This document shows positions 1 through 8,562 of a stretch of DNA of 38,424 nucleotides, piece after piece. The stretch comes from Phycisphaerae bacterium. Its GTDB lineage: Bacteria; Planctomycetota; Phycisphaerae; Phycisphaerales; SM1A02. The stretch spans positions 1 to 38,424 of the forward strand of contig VGXN01000011.1 of NCBI GenBank assembly GCA_016873335.1. Direction: 5' to 3'. The stretch's first letter is position 1; each line of letters begins with the position of its first letter. The notes beneath the pieces are model-generated. The model saw nothing but the letters and a program-made list of their open reading frames with translations, was not told the DNA's origin and ran no database searches. Position numbers and translations under genes: made by a program.

Positions 1-741
1 AGCGCCTTCACACTTGTGGAGTTGCTGGTCGTAGTTGGCGTGATTGTGATCCTCGTCGGGCTTCTTGTGCCCGCGCTCGCTGGGGTGCAGCGGCAAGCGC
101 GAACCGCAAGTGACCTGTCTGCGCTGCGATCGTTGTCCATGGCTCACACCGCCTACATGAATGTGCACAAGGAGCACTTTGTTGATGCTGGGCTCCCGCA
201 CGGTGGCGCCGGAAGTCCGCTGGCATCGTTTGTCACGACGCTGCGTCCGTACCTCGATCATCCCATCGCACTGCGCGGACCACTCGATCAGTCGAGTCGC
301 TGGCCTGCGGATCAGGGTGGTTCCGCCGATCCTGCACTCGGTCCCGTTCGAGTCACCAGTTACGGTCTGAACAACTACATCTCGCGCAACTACTCGCCCG
401 CAGCTGCCTTGGAGGGACCGGGCGCGGGCTGCGATCGGCTGACAGAGGTGCGCAAGCCAGACGAGACGGTGTGCTTCCTGCTGATGGCCGAGGAGGGTGA
501 CTTTGCGCTCGCCGATCACCCCCATGTGGAGACATGGTGCGGTCTTTCTGAAACGGATGTCCCAACGATGGCTGCAACACAGGTGGCGATCAACGCCGTC
601 GATCGGTACAAGCCCGCGCGTCCCTCGCTCTCCAATTACTCCTTCCTCGACGGTCACACACGAACACATGAGTTCGATGATCTGTGGATCGACTGCAACC
701 GCAACCGCTTTGACCCTGAGCCGCAGGCACCGACATCATGA
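1..741 (+). CDS. Type IV pilin-like prepilin (5' end outside window)
   Basis: The reading frame is open from base 1, so the gene begins upstream of the window. The first visible residues, SAFTLVELLVVVGVIVIL, form the class III prepilin cleavage and methylation motif (F-T-L-V-E at the start of the mature protein) followed by the hydrophobic helix that packs in pilus or pseudopilus fibres. Only the short basic leader before the cleavage site is missing. The C-terminal part carries SNYSFLDGHTRTHEF, like the 'DGH' segment near the end of the many planctomycete prepilins (DUF1559/H-X9-DG group). Those proteins are numerous per genome and their individual roles are mostly unknown. The stop overlaps the next start as ATGA, which suggests translational coupling to the secreted protein downstream. 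Confidence 0.85.
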   Translation, partial: SAFTLVELLVVVGVIVILVGLLVPALAGVQRQARTASDLSALRSLSMAHTAYMNVHKEHFVDAGLPHGGAGSPLASFVTTLRPYLDHPIALRGPLDQSSRWPADQGGSADPALGPVRVTSYGLNNYISRNYSPAAALEGPGAGCDRLTEVRKPDETVCFLLMAEEGDFALADHPHVETWCGLSETDVPTMAATQVAINAVDRYKPARPSLSNYSFLDGHTRTHEFDDLWIDCNRNRFDPEPQAPTS

Positions 742-1580
742 ACAACACAGTCATCCATCAGACGGCGGCAGACCGAGTATGCACCATCGTTGTCGCTGCT
801 CTCGCCTCTGCGATCATCTCGCTGAATGATGCGCATGCGCAGGGTCATGTCGGCGATGTCGGACTGGATGTTGCGACCAATGGACAGATCACGACCCACG
901 AAATCACTTCAGGCGGAATCGGATCAGAAAGACGCGTCTTCCGCGCGATCTTCGGCGATACGGGCATCGCGGCATTCACATCGAATCCTGGCTTCGATGC
1001 CCTGCCCGGCACCTTCAGCACCGCCTATCGGATCGGATTCAACATTCGCACCGCACTCGCGGTCTGGAACGGCACTGCGTTCGAAGCGACCGATCCCGCC
1101 GGGCCGCTCGCAGGCGAGCGTCTGAAGATCTCGTTCATCACTTCCAATGTCACGAGCAACGCGGGAAGCGTTCCAGGTTTCTCGCTCGCCGTGCAGTCGG
1201 ATGGAGGTTGGCATCGGCACCTCTCGTTCAATCTCCTTGCCGCAACGGGCACTCCCGCGCCCACCCCTGGCATCTACCTGCTCGAACTGGAACTGTGGTC
1301 CACCGACCCGGGCGTTCTGCAGAGCAAGCCTCTTTGGATGGTCATGAACCATGCGTCCACAACAGACGCACACGACGCTGCGGCAGCATGGGTCATCGAC
1401 AACTTCCTCCCGAACCCCTGCCCCGCAGATGTGCAAACGGATGGCGTCGTGAACGGACAGGATCTTGCCGTCGTGTTGAGCGGTTGGGGCGGATCTGGTG
1501 CGGCCGATATCGACGGCAGTGGCATCGTCGACGGCAGCGATCTCACCATCTTGCTCGGCGCATGGGGAGAGTGCCCATGA
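738..1580 (+). CDS. Secreted protein with C-terminal dockerin-like repeats
   Basis: This 280-residue protein has an N-terminal hydrophobic segment ending in AHAQ (about residues 14-35), consistent with a signal peptide. The body, about residues 36-225, is a beta-rich domain I do not recognise. The last 55 residues hold two calcium-binding dockerin-type loops (DVQTDGVVNGQDL and DIDGSGIVDGSDL), each followed by a Gly-Trp-Gly motif, ending in GECP. In clostridia such modules bind cohesins; in Phycisphaerae they are common on exported proteins without scaffoldins, so a sorting or surface-attachment role is inferred. The start overlaps the prepilin stop (ATGA). The body is clearly similar to the protein encoded at 1684-2370 (shared R-V-F-x-A-x-F-G, W-x-G-x-x-F, G-I-Y-L-L and D-A/H-D-A-A segments), so the two are tandem paralogues. 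Confidence 0.8.
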   Translation: MNNTVIHQTAADRVCTIVVAALASAIISLNDAHAQGHVGDVGLDVATNGQITTHEITSGGIGSERRVFRAIFGDTGIAAFTSNPGFDALPGTFSTAYRIGFNIRTALAVWNGTAFEATDPAGPLAGERLKISFITSNVTSNAGSVPGFSLAVQSDGGWHRHLSFNLLAATGTPAPTPGIYLLELELWSTDPGVLQSKPLWMVMNHASTTDAHDAAAAWVIDNFLPNPCPADVQTDGVVNGQDLAVVLSGWGGSGAADIDGSGIVDGSDLTILLGAWGECP

Positions 1581-1683
1581 CCGCTTCTCACTTCAATCCC
1601 TTCTGTGACAGTCGTAGCGCACGGGCGAATGCTGCGATTGTCTTTGTCCCCTTCGCCCAAGTCCCTTTCGAGGAGTACCTTTC

Positions 1684-2370
1684 ATGTCTCTGCGTTCTGT
1701 CTCAATCTGTTCCCGACTCGCGGCAGTAGCCGCGGTGGGGCTTCTCTTCTGCGAGTCGCACGCTGCCGCTGACGAAGGCGAAGTGCACCCTGATGCGTTC
1801 GTCTGGCAAAGCGGTGGACAACTGCGAACCGCGTCGTGGGATCACGACACCGGCGAAATCATCGATTCCGCCGCGCGCGTGTTCTCCGCCGAATTCGGCG
1901 AGGATCCCGAGTTCCCATTCAGCATTGATGAGCCAGGATTCGGCTCCAATCTCGTCGGCACGACGCTTTCCATCAACGTGCTGAGTGGCCTGTCCAGATG
2001 GACTGGCAGCGAATTCGCGTCATTCGCTGGCGCGGCGATCAGCGGCGAGTACGGCGGATCAAGCGGCTCTTCCGCGTCAGGTGGGAGCTTCAGCTTCCTC
2101 GTGACGGAAGGACTCGATCTGCATCCCAACTTCACGATCAGTGGTGATGCGGGGAACGATCCGATCGCGGGCATCTACTTGCTGGCCATGCAGGCCTCTG
2201 CCTCGGGATTCAATTCGAGTGACACCTTCTGGATCGTCTTCAATCTTGGTGCCGATGAGGCGGACCACGATGCGGCGATCGACTGGGTGCAGGGCAATCT
2301 TGTTCCAGCGCCAGGTGCGGTTGCGCTCTTGGTTCTCGCAGGAGTCACCAGTCGACGCCGTCGGCGTTGA
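1684..2370 (+). CDS. Secreted PEP-CTERM-like protein, paralogue of the preceding gene
   Basis: This 228-residue protein has a signal peptide of about 28 residues. The body matches the dockerin-bearing protein just upstream along its length. The C-terminus differs: it ends VPAPGAVALLVLAGVTSRRRRR, that is a Pro-Ala-Pro motif, a hydrophobic helix and an arginine cluster. That is the architecture of PEP-CTERM signals, which exosortase-type enzymes process at the cytoplasmic membrane. The start is well supported by AGGAG at 1671-1675, eight bases before the ATG, and 103 bases separate it from the upstream gene. It converges on the phosphorylase gene with a 44-base gap. The function of the body domain is unknown to me. 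Confidence 0.8.
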   Translation: MSLRSVSICSRLAAVAAVGLLFCESHAAADEGEVHPDAFVWQSGGQLRTASWDHDTGEIIDSAARVFSAEFGEDPEFPFSIDEPGFGSNLVGTTLSINVLSGLSRWTGSEFASFAGAAISGEYGGSSGSSASGGSFSFLVTEGLDLHPNFTISGDAGNDPIAGIYLLAMQASASGFNSSDTFWIVFNLGADEADHDAAIDWVQGNLVPAPGAVALLVLAGVTSRRRRR

Positions 2371-2414
2371 GAGCCAGCCATCGGTTGGCGTTCTCGCAGG
2401 ACGCACGGGAATGA

Positions 2415-4544
2415 TCAGCGCGTACCGGATTGGTGCGCGGGTACATACGCCTTGCGTGTGTATTCCGCCACCATCCGGTGCGAGTTGAACTGCAGCGGGA
2501 CTGTCGCGGCACTTTGAAGGGCCCGCTTGATCCAGTCCATCGGGAGGCCGCTTGCATCGCGTTCATAGAACAGCGGCACCACTTCGCTCTCGAGCCGTTC
2601 GTACATGCTGTTCGCATCGAAGGCATCGCGCTCGGCATCGGTCGCGTTGTCACCTGCCGATTCAATCGTCCATCCGTTGGATCCGTCGTAGCCCTCGGGC
2701 CACCAGCCATCAAGAATCGACAGATTGAGCCCACCGTGCAGCGGAGGCTTCATGCCGCTCGTGCCGCTCGCCTCGTACGGTCGGATCGGATTGTTCAGCC
2801 ACACATCGCAGCCCGAGACAAGCATGCGCCCAACATGCATGTCGTAGTCCTCGACGAGCACCACCCTGCCCGCGAAGCGAGGGTCGCGCACCATGTCAAA
2901 GACCCGCTGCACATGCACCTGCCCCGCCTCATCGCGCGGGTGCGCCTTGCCCGCGAAGGCGATCTGAACTGGTCGTGCGGCGTTGCAGAGAATTCGCGCA
3001 AGGCGCTCGGGGTCGTTGAAGATCAGCGGCGCGCGCTTGTATGTGGCGAAGCGACGTGCAAAGCCGATGGTGAGCACCTGATCATCGAGCAGCCCATAGG
3101 TCGCTGCCACTTCGGACTGCCCATCGCCACGGCGCTTGCGCTGCAGCGCAACACGGTCGCGCAGAAAGTGAATGAGACGGTTTCGCAGCCGATTCCGAAG
3201 ATCCCAAAACGCGCGCGGATCCGCGGAACTCGCACGCGTCCACCCCACTGCCTTCGGCGCCTGCTTCCCGAGCCTCAGCCCGATCTCAGATTGCCAGAAC
3301 CGTTCCGCATCAGGGTCGATCCATGTCCGCACATGAACCCCATTCGTGATCGAACCAATTGGCACCTTTGCCGCGGGTAGTCGGTAGTGATCCTTCCACA
3401 TTTCGCGGCTCACCTCACCGTGCAGCTTCGCGACGCCATTCACTCGCTCCGCCATCCGCAGGGCAAGGATCGTCATGCAGAACGGTTCCTTCGCGTTTCC
3501 AGCCTCGATGCGTCCAAGATCGAGGAGATCCTGATCGCTCAGCCCAAGCCGTGCCACAGCGGGCGCGACCTCGCGCACGAACATCACTGGGTCGTAGCGG
3601 TCGTGACCCGCAACCACTGGGGTGTGGGTCGTGAACACCGTTGCCTGCTTCACACAATCCATCGCCTCGGGGGCGGACATCCCCTGCGCCATGCAATCGG
3701 CGACTCGCTGGAGCGGTGCGAGCGCGCTATGCCCCTCGTTGAGATGCAGCACACTGACATGCTCACCAAGCGCGCGGAGCGCGAGCGTGCCACCGATCCC
3801 AAGAAGCACCTGCTGCCGAAGGCGAAGTTGCGGTTCGCCTTTGTATAGCCCCTCTGTGAGGCGACGATCCTCGGGCGCGTTCGCCATCAGATCCGTATCC
3901 AACAGGTACAACGGAACTCGTCCGACCAACATGCGCCAAATGCGCGCAGTCACGAGTCGACTGCCGATCGGACACGCGATCGTGCGGTGCGTGTCCTCCA
4001 TCCCCCAACGGTGGAAGTCATAGTTGGGATACAGCACCTGTGTGCCGCCGTCTCGCGCGAGATTCTGGATGTAGTACCCATGGCGATAGGCCAATCCGAT
4101 GCCAACGAGCGGAATGCCGAGATCCGATGCGCTCTTGAGATGATCGCCCGCGAGAATGCCAAGTCCACCCGCGTACTGCTGAATCGACTCATGCAAACCG
4201 TACTCGCTGCAGAAGTATGCGATGCGGAAGCCACGAAGCCGAGCCGCTGCGCCGCGCTGGAACCACGCGCGCTCCGCGAGGTACGCGGCGCGCGCCGCAA
4301 GCGCGTCAAAGACACGCTTGACGAACAGCGGATCGCAGGCGAGCGCCTCGAGTCGGGCCGCCGAAGTTCTCTCCAGCGTGGCGAGCGGCGAATGATTGGT
4401 CGCACGCCACTCCACAGGATCGAGCGTCTGGAAGACGGACCACGCCTCTTGACTCCAGCACCACCAGAGGTTGGATGCGATGTCGCGAAGATGCGTGACG
4501 AGATCATCGCTGCTGATCGATGGGTTGCGCCGCTTGCGAGCCAT
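2415..4544 (-). CDS. glgP: Alpha-glucan phosphorylase
   Basis: It catalyses phosphorolysis of alpha-1,4-glucan or maltodextrin to glucose-1-phosphate in the cytoplasm. At about 709 residues it fits the short TIGR02094-type phosphorylases (Thermotoga-like) rather than the roughly 800-residue MalP/GlgP type. The N-terminus (HLRDIASNLWWCWSQEA) matches the DUF3417 cap, followed by RIAYFCSEYGLHESI and YAGGLGILAGDHLKSASDL. Near residue 598 EASGTSGMK holds the lysine that binds pyridoxal phosphate. The following residues are PPLHGGLNLS rather than the more usual AALNG-type stretch, a mild variation. An upstream in-frame start at 4721 would run into malQ. The ATG at 4544 begins right at the conserved N-terminus and leaves 31 bases after malQ. 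It is the last gene of the amylase-malQ-glgP operon. Confidence 0.92.
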   Translation of the reverse strand: MARKRRNPSISSDDLVTHLRDIASNLWWCWSQEAWSVFQTLDPVEWRATNHSPLATLERTSAARLEALACDPLFVKRVFDALAARAAYLAERAWFQRGAAARLRGFRIAYFCSEYGLHESIQQYAGGLGILAGDHLKSASDLGIPLVGIGLAYRHGYYIQNLARDGGTQVLYPNYDFHRWGMEDTHRTIACPIGSRLVTARIWRMLVGRVPLYLLDTDLMANAPEDRRLTEGLYKGEPQLRLRQQVLLGIGGTLALRALGEHVSVLHLNEGHSALAPLQRVADCMAQGMSAPEAMDCVKQATVFTTHTPVVAGHDRYDPVMFVREVAPAVARLGLSDQDLLDLGRIEAGNAKEPFCMTILALRMAERVNGVAKLHGEVSREMWKDHYRLPAAKVPIGSITNGVHVRTWIDPDAERFWQSEIGLRLGKQAPKAVGWTRASSADPRAFWDLRNRLRNRLIHFLRDRVALQRKRRGDGQSEVAATYGLLDDQVLTIGFARRFATYKRAPLIFNDPERLARILCNAARPVQIAFAGKAHPRDEAGQVHVQRVFDMVRDPRFAGRVVLVEDYDMHVGRMLVSGCDVWLNNPIRPYEASGTSGMKPPLHGGLNLSILDGWWPEGYDGSNGWTIESAGDNATDAERDAFDANSMYERLESEVVPLFYERDASGLPMDWIKRALQSAATVPLQFNSHRMVAEYTRKAYVPAHQSGTR

Positions 4545-4575
4545 GGAGTCCCGTATTCCTACCAAGTCTGCTGCA

Positions 4576-6057
4576 TCATGCTCGTCGACGCGCGCGTTTG
4601 GACTGGGTGCGCCCTGTCGCCTGCGCCAGAGTGCGAAGCCGATCGGCGCAGCCACGGCGCACAGCCGCCCAGTCCGAGCCGACCCGCCACGTCCAATTCC
4701 CAAGCGCAACGCCGGGCACATTCATGCGAGCGCTGGCGCCGAGCCCGAGCACGTCCTGCAGCGGCACCACCGCCAACTGTGCTGGAGAGGCGAACGCCAT
4801 GCGGATGAGTGCCTGTGCGGGATCGCGCAGCGCATCGGGCCCGCAGATCGCACGCAGCCGCGCAAGCTCGTCGGCTCGGCGCGAGCCGCGCCACTGCACG
4901 GTCGTCTCGTTGTCGTGAGTGCCCGTGTAGACCACACTGTCCACCGAATGATGATGCGGCAGTTCGCCTGAATCGTCCCCACCGAACGCGTTGTGCAGAA
5001 CCTTCATGCCAGGAAGTTGGAACGCCCTCCGAAGCGCCACGACTTCCGAGGTGACGGCACCCAGATCCTCCGCGATGAGGGAGAGTGTGCCCAACCGTTT
5101 GCGCGCTGCGCCAAGCACTTCCCTCCCGGGCTGCCGACGCCACGATCCGCGGCGCGCCGTTCGTGCGCCTCTGGGAATCTCATAGGCATGGTGAAAGCCA
5201 ACGAAATGATCGATACGAACGCCGTCGAAGCGCCGCAGCGCGCTACCAAGTCGGCGGCACCACCAATCAAAGCCCTGTCGACGATGCGCATCCCAACGAT
5301 AATGCGGATGCCCCCACAACTGTCCCTCCGCAGAAAAGCAGTCGGGTGGAACGCCGGTCACCACGTGCGGTCGTCCGCGTGCATCCAGACGGAAGAGCGC
5401 GGGGTTCGATGCGACATCTGCGCTGTCGAGCGGCACGAAGATCGGCACATCGCCAAGCAGCCTGACACCGCGGCGTGCCGCGTGTGCACGCAACCGTTGC
5501 CACTGACGATCAAACTGAAACTGCAGGAACGCGTGAAACCCGTTGCCATCCCGCTGATAGCGCGACCAACCATCGAGCCACGCCCGCTCGCGACGCACAA
5601 AGGTTCGATACGCGCCCCCCTCGAACCCGCGTCCGAGACGGAACATTTCGAATGCCTCAAGAAAGGCCGGCTCCTTCGCAGCGCGCGCAGCGTCAAAGTT
5701 GCAGCGGGCATGAGCCCCTCGCGCCTTCAGCGCCTTCCCCCCAAGACGCCCGGCTGTTCGACGCGCTTCACGCAGGGCTCTTGCGGAGATCAGTCCGTCA
5801 TCGCGAAGTCCCTCAAGGGAAATGAACAGCGGTTCGCCGGCGAAACTTGATGTGCTCGAATAGGGCGATTCACCAGGACCGACGGGTCCCACTGGCAGCA
5901 TCTGCCACCAGCCCGCGCCAGCATCTGCGCACCAATCGATGAACGCCAACGCACTGGGACCCGCATCACCGATGGCACAGCCGCCATCGAGACTGCTGAT
6001 GTGCGCAAGCACACCGAAGGCGCGGCGATCAAGAATCGGATTGGTGCCTTGCTTCAC
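4576..6057 (-). CDS. malQ: 4-alpha-glucanotransferase (GH77, amylomaltase)
   Basis: It transfers alpha-1,4-glucan segments between maltodextrins and releases glucose in the cytoplasm. The protein is about 493 residues, usual for bacterial amylomaltases. GH77 signatures are clear: GAGWWQMLPVGP and SPYSSTSSFAGEP near the N-terminus, nucleophile Asp about 283 in VRIDHFVG, acid/base Glu about 330 in LIAEDLG, and the third acid Asp about 382 in YTGTHDNET. I chose the GTG at 6057 because it overlaps the stop of the upstream amylase gene as GTGA, a coupling seen at other junctions in this window. A GTG at 6072 would add five residues. Together with the phosphorylase it would convert short imported dextrins to glucose and glucose-1-phosphate. 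Confidence 0.95.
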   Translation of the reverse strand: MKQGTNPILDRRAFGVLAHISSLDGGCAIGDAGPSALAFIDWCADAGAGWWQMLPVGPVGPGESPYSSTSSFAGEPLFISLEGLRDDGLISARALREARRTAGRLGGKALKARGAHARCNFDAARAAKEPAFLEAFEMFRLGRGFEGGAYRTFVRRERAWLDGWSRYQRDGNGFHAFLQFQFDRQWQRLRAHAARRGVRLLGDVPIFVPLDSADVASNPALFRLDARGRPHVVTGVPPDCFSAEGQLWGHPHYRWDAHRRQGFDWWCRRLGSALRRFDGVRIDHFVGFHHAYEIPRGARTARRGSWRRQPGREVLGAARKRLGTLSLIAEDLGAVTSEVVALRRAFQLPGMKVLHNAFGGDDSGELPHHHSVDSVVYTGTHDNETTVQWRGSRRADELARLRAICGPDALRDPAQALIRMAFASPAQLAVVPLQDVLGLGASARMNVPGVALGNWTWRVGSDWAAVRRGCADRLRTLAQATGRTQSKRARRRA

Positions 6058-8507
6058 TGCTGCAGCACCCACACGCGACCCGACAATGGCGGCACAGAGA
6101 TACGCGGGAAAGCATCATCGGAGAGTGAAGCGCCTTCGCCGCCGAACACCGTTTTCCACGATCCACCAAGCCCCGCCACCGGCAACGATGACAGATCCAG
6201 TCTCGCCTCACGCGCTGACGCATTGATCGCCACAAGCAGGCACTCCGCAGGCAGGGACCGCATGAACACCCAGACATCCTGTGCATCATCCGTGGTGACC
6301 ATCTCGAAGGATCCCGTCCGCAGCGCAGGATGCGCGTTGCGGAGCGCGATCACGCGGCGATACCAGTCGAACTGTTCGCGATCGACCTTGTTTTCCTCGG
6401 GCTGCTCGTAGGGTTGCAGATCCTCCCACAGCATCGGCTTGCGATTGGTCGGGTCATCGGCACCCCACATTCCAACCTCATCGCCGTAGTACACCATCGG
6501 CGCGCCGACGTACACCATCTGCACGAGCGCGACGAGACGTGCTCGCCGGTACTCCTCCGGCCCCGGCTTCCTGCCGTTGTAGGTGGAGTTCTCCTGCTCA
6601 CGGTTTCCTTTGTCATACTCGTAGTCCGGGTGCAGAAACTTCGACACGATCCGATCCGTGTCGTGGCTGTCCACAAGGTTCTGCAGGACATAGGTCGCTT
6701 CAGCGGGGTACGCGCGCCGCAGTTCAGCCAGTCGGCGGTCCATCTCACTGGCGGAGATCTTGCGTTCCTTGTCTCGCATCCATTGCAACATGACTTCTGC
6801 AAACGGATAGTTCATCACCGCATCGAACGAACGACCGTCCAGCCAGTCATCGGCGCGTTTCCAAATCTCGCCAACGATGTACGCGTCAGGATTGATGGAC
6901 TTCACGAGATCACGCCACTCATGCCAGAACGGCATCGCAACCTCGTTGGGCACATCGAGACGCCACCCATCGATGCCATCCGACGGATCTCCATCGCCGT
7001 TGGGATCCATCCATCGGCGTGTGACGGCAAAGACATGCTCCTTCACGGCATCGCAGGAGAATCCCCGTTCGTTCTTGCGAAACACGGGAAGTTCCGCAAA
7101 GCCCGCCCAGCCGTCGTACTCGAAGGGATCCCACGAGCGCACGCTGAACCAGTCCTTGAATTGGCTGCGTTCTCCCTTCTCCTTCAGATCCCGAAACGCG
7201 GGATGGGAGGTGCCAACATGGTTGAACACGCCATCAAGGATGACACGAATGCCGAGCCGCTTTGCCTCGCGAAGGACTTCTAGGAACAACCTGTCCGTTG
7301 GCGTCCACTGCCATGTGAGCGGATTGAGCAGATCCTCCGCTGCCTCCGCCTTGGCATAGTCGCCTTTGGTGCCGAAGTGCTCGTCGATGTGCAGAAAGTT
7401 CGTCGCGTTGTACTTGTGATGGCTCGGTGCCTGGAAGATGGGGTTCAGATAAATCGCGTTGATCCCCAACTGCTTCAAGTAGCCGAGTTTCTCGCGAAGG
7501 CCCGCGAGATCGCCGCCGTAACGCCGCGAGAAGACATCCCACTTGAAGAATGTCGCACCGTTCTGCCCCTCCCACGGACTCAGTCCATACCACTCACCCG
7601 TCCAGGGACGACAGGGATCGGGGTTGTTGAGCGGATCACCGTCGCGAAAGCGCTCAAGCATGATCTGATACCAAATCGCATCCTTCGCCCATGCAGGAGT
7701 ACGAAACAATGCATCGGATGCGGTATTGAGTGAATAGATTCGCTCGTCCTTCAAGCGCTTTGCTCCATCTGAAAAGAGGAATGTGTAGGTCAACTTCGAA
7801 CCAGTATCAGCCACTTCGATCTCCCACCACGAGAAGGCCTCGTCCGCGCCTGAATCGCGCATGGGCTGGCGGGGCTTGCCTTGCATGGCCAGTTCGCAGC
7901 CCTCGACATCATCGCGGAGGGTGCGAACACGCAGCAGAACGGAGCCACTGGGCAGCCGCTGCGCGAATGATGCGCGCTCGGGATCGTGCAGGATAGCCGC
8001 GCCTTCGACCTTGCCATCGCCGCGCTTCGCTCGAACCGATCCGAGGTTCGCTTCCGCCCCGAGGCGCAGAACGCTGTTGTTGCCGCCGTGACCGTCCAGT
8101 TCCGTGAAGGGGTTTCGAGGATCGGTGGTCCACTGATCGCCATCCACGACAAACTTGTAGAGTTGCGCGCCAGCGGGCAACGTCACCTTGACTCGCCACA
8201 CACCATCATCGCCACGGGAGAGTGGTGTGCCATTCATGTTCCAACTGTTGAACGATCCCGCGAGGCACACGCTCCGGGCAGGCTTTGTCGGTTGATAAGC
8301 GAACGTGCAGTCAAAGCGCCCCCCACCACTCTCGCGGATGTCAACGGACGGAACCTTCGCGAACTGGTTTCTCGGAAGCGATGACTCGATGGTCGGTTCC
8401 CGCGGAGGCCAGGAGCGACTGTTGGCATCTTGGTGAGCGACAAACGCCATGCCCGAGGCGGCAAGCGCGACTGCGATGGACAGTTGCCGACCGAACTCCA
8501 CGAGCAT
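6054..8507 (-). CDS. Exported GH13 neopullulanase/cyclomaltodextrinase-type amylase with CBM48
   Basis: This protein of about 817 residues has an N-terminal hydrophobic segment (IAVALAASGMAFVA), probably a signal peptide or anchor. A CBM48/AMPK1 glycogen-binding Ig domain follows (about 75-150, with SVCLAGSFNSWNMNG and YKFVVDGDQW). Next are a second Ig-like N-domain typical of GH13_20 enzymes (about 190-255) and the catalytic barrel (about 275-730). Catalytic motifs are DGVFNH (Asp425, His430), DGWRLDVPN (nucleophile Asp518), VGEIW (acid/base Glu547) and SHDTDR (Asp616). Members hydrolyse cyclodextrins, pullulan and maltodextrins; the exact substrate cannot be read from sequence. The longer ORF from 8807 antisense-overlaps the divergent ABC gene. 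The ATG at 8507 starts the signal peptide and lies 6 bases after a TATGAT hexamer. Its stop overlaps malQ as GTGA. Confidence 0.92.
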   Translation of the reverse strand: MLVEFGRQLSIAVALAASGMAFVAHQDANSRSWPPREPTIESSLPRNQFAKVPSVDIRESGGGRFDCTFAYQPTKPARSVCLAGSFNSWNMNGTPLSRGDDGVWRVKVTLPAGAQLYKFVVDGDQWTTDPRNPFTELDGHGGNNSVLRLGAEANLGSVRAKRGDGKVEGAAILHDPERASFAQRLPSGSVLLRVRTLRDDVEGCELAMQGKPRQPMRDSGADEAFSWWEIEVADTGSKLTYTFLFSDGAKRLKDERIYSLNTASDALFRTPAWAKDAIWYQIMLERFRDGDPLNNPDPCRPWTGEWYGLSPWEGQNGATFFKWDVFSRRYGGDLAGLREKLGYLKQLGINAIYLNPIFQAPSHHKYNATNFLHIDEHFGTKGDYAKAEAAEDLLNPLTWQWTPTDRLFLEVLREAKRLGIRVILDGVFNHVGTSHPAFRDLKEKGERSQFKDWFSVRSWDPFEYDGWAGFAELPVFRKNERGFSCDAVKEHVFAVTRRWMDPNGDGDPSDGIDGWRLDVPNEVAMPFWHEWRDLVKSINPDAYIVGEIWKRADDWLDGRSFDAVMNYPFAEVMLQWMRDKERKISASEMDRRLAELRRAYPAEATYVLQNLVDSHDTDRIVSKFLHPDYEYDKGNREQENSTYNGRKPGPEEYRRARLVALVQMVYVGAPMVYYGDEVGMWGADDPTNRKPMLWEDLQPYEQPEENKVDREQFDWYRRVIALRNAHPALRTGSFEMVTTDDAQDVWVFMRSLPAECLLVAINASAREARLDLSSLPVAGLGGSWKTVFGGEGASLSDDAFPRISVPPLSGRVWVLQQ

Positions 8508-8513
8508 CGCAGA

Positions 8514-8519
8514 ATCATA
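8514..8519 (-). promoter_or_regulatory. Putative -10 element of the amylase-malQ-glgP operon
   Basis: On the minus strand the hexamer TATGAT ends six bases before the ATG at 8507, which places transcription start at or next to the A of the start codon. No Shine-Dalgarno sequence and no clear -35 box are visible. The layout fits a leaderless transcript; it is inferred from position and consensus only. Confidence 0.45.
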
Positions 8520-8549
8520 GGAAGACCGCCGAACACTCTTTGACCGATC

Positions 8550-8555
8550 TATGCT
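8550..8555 (+). promoter_or_regulatory. Putative -10 element of the ABC importer genes
   Basis: TATGCT on the plus strand lies seven bases before the ATG at 8563. It supports that ATG, rather than the one at 8551 lying inside the hexamer, as the true start of the binding-protein/permease fusion, again without a Shine-Dalgarno site. The divergent hexamer for the amylase operon lies only about 30 bases away, so the two promoters probably share control. No -35 box is convincing. Confidence 0.4.
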
Positions 8556-8562
8556 CTGGGCG

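Noticed and set aside
2369-2395. Possible hairpin between the convergent PEP-CTERM and phosphorylase genes
   Set aside because: It consists of two four-base stems separated by an asymmetric internal loop with no T-run, which is too weak to call a terminator.
2430-3380. Plus-strand open frame of 316 codons opposite glgP
   Set aside because: It is a shadow of the conserved phosphorylase, with no signal or motif of its own.
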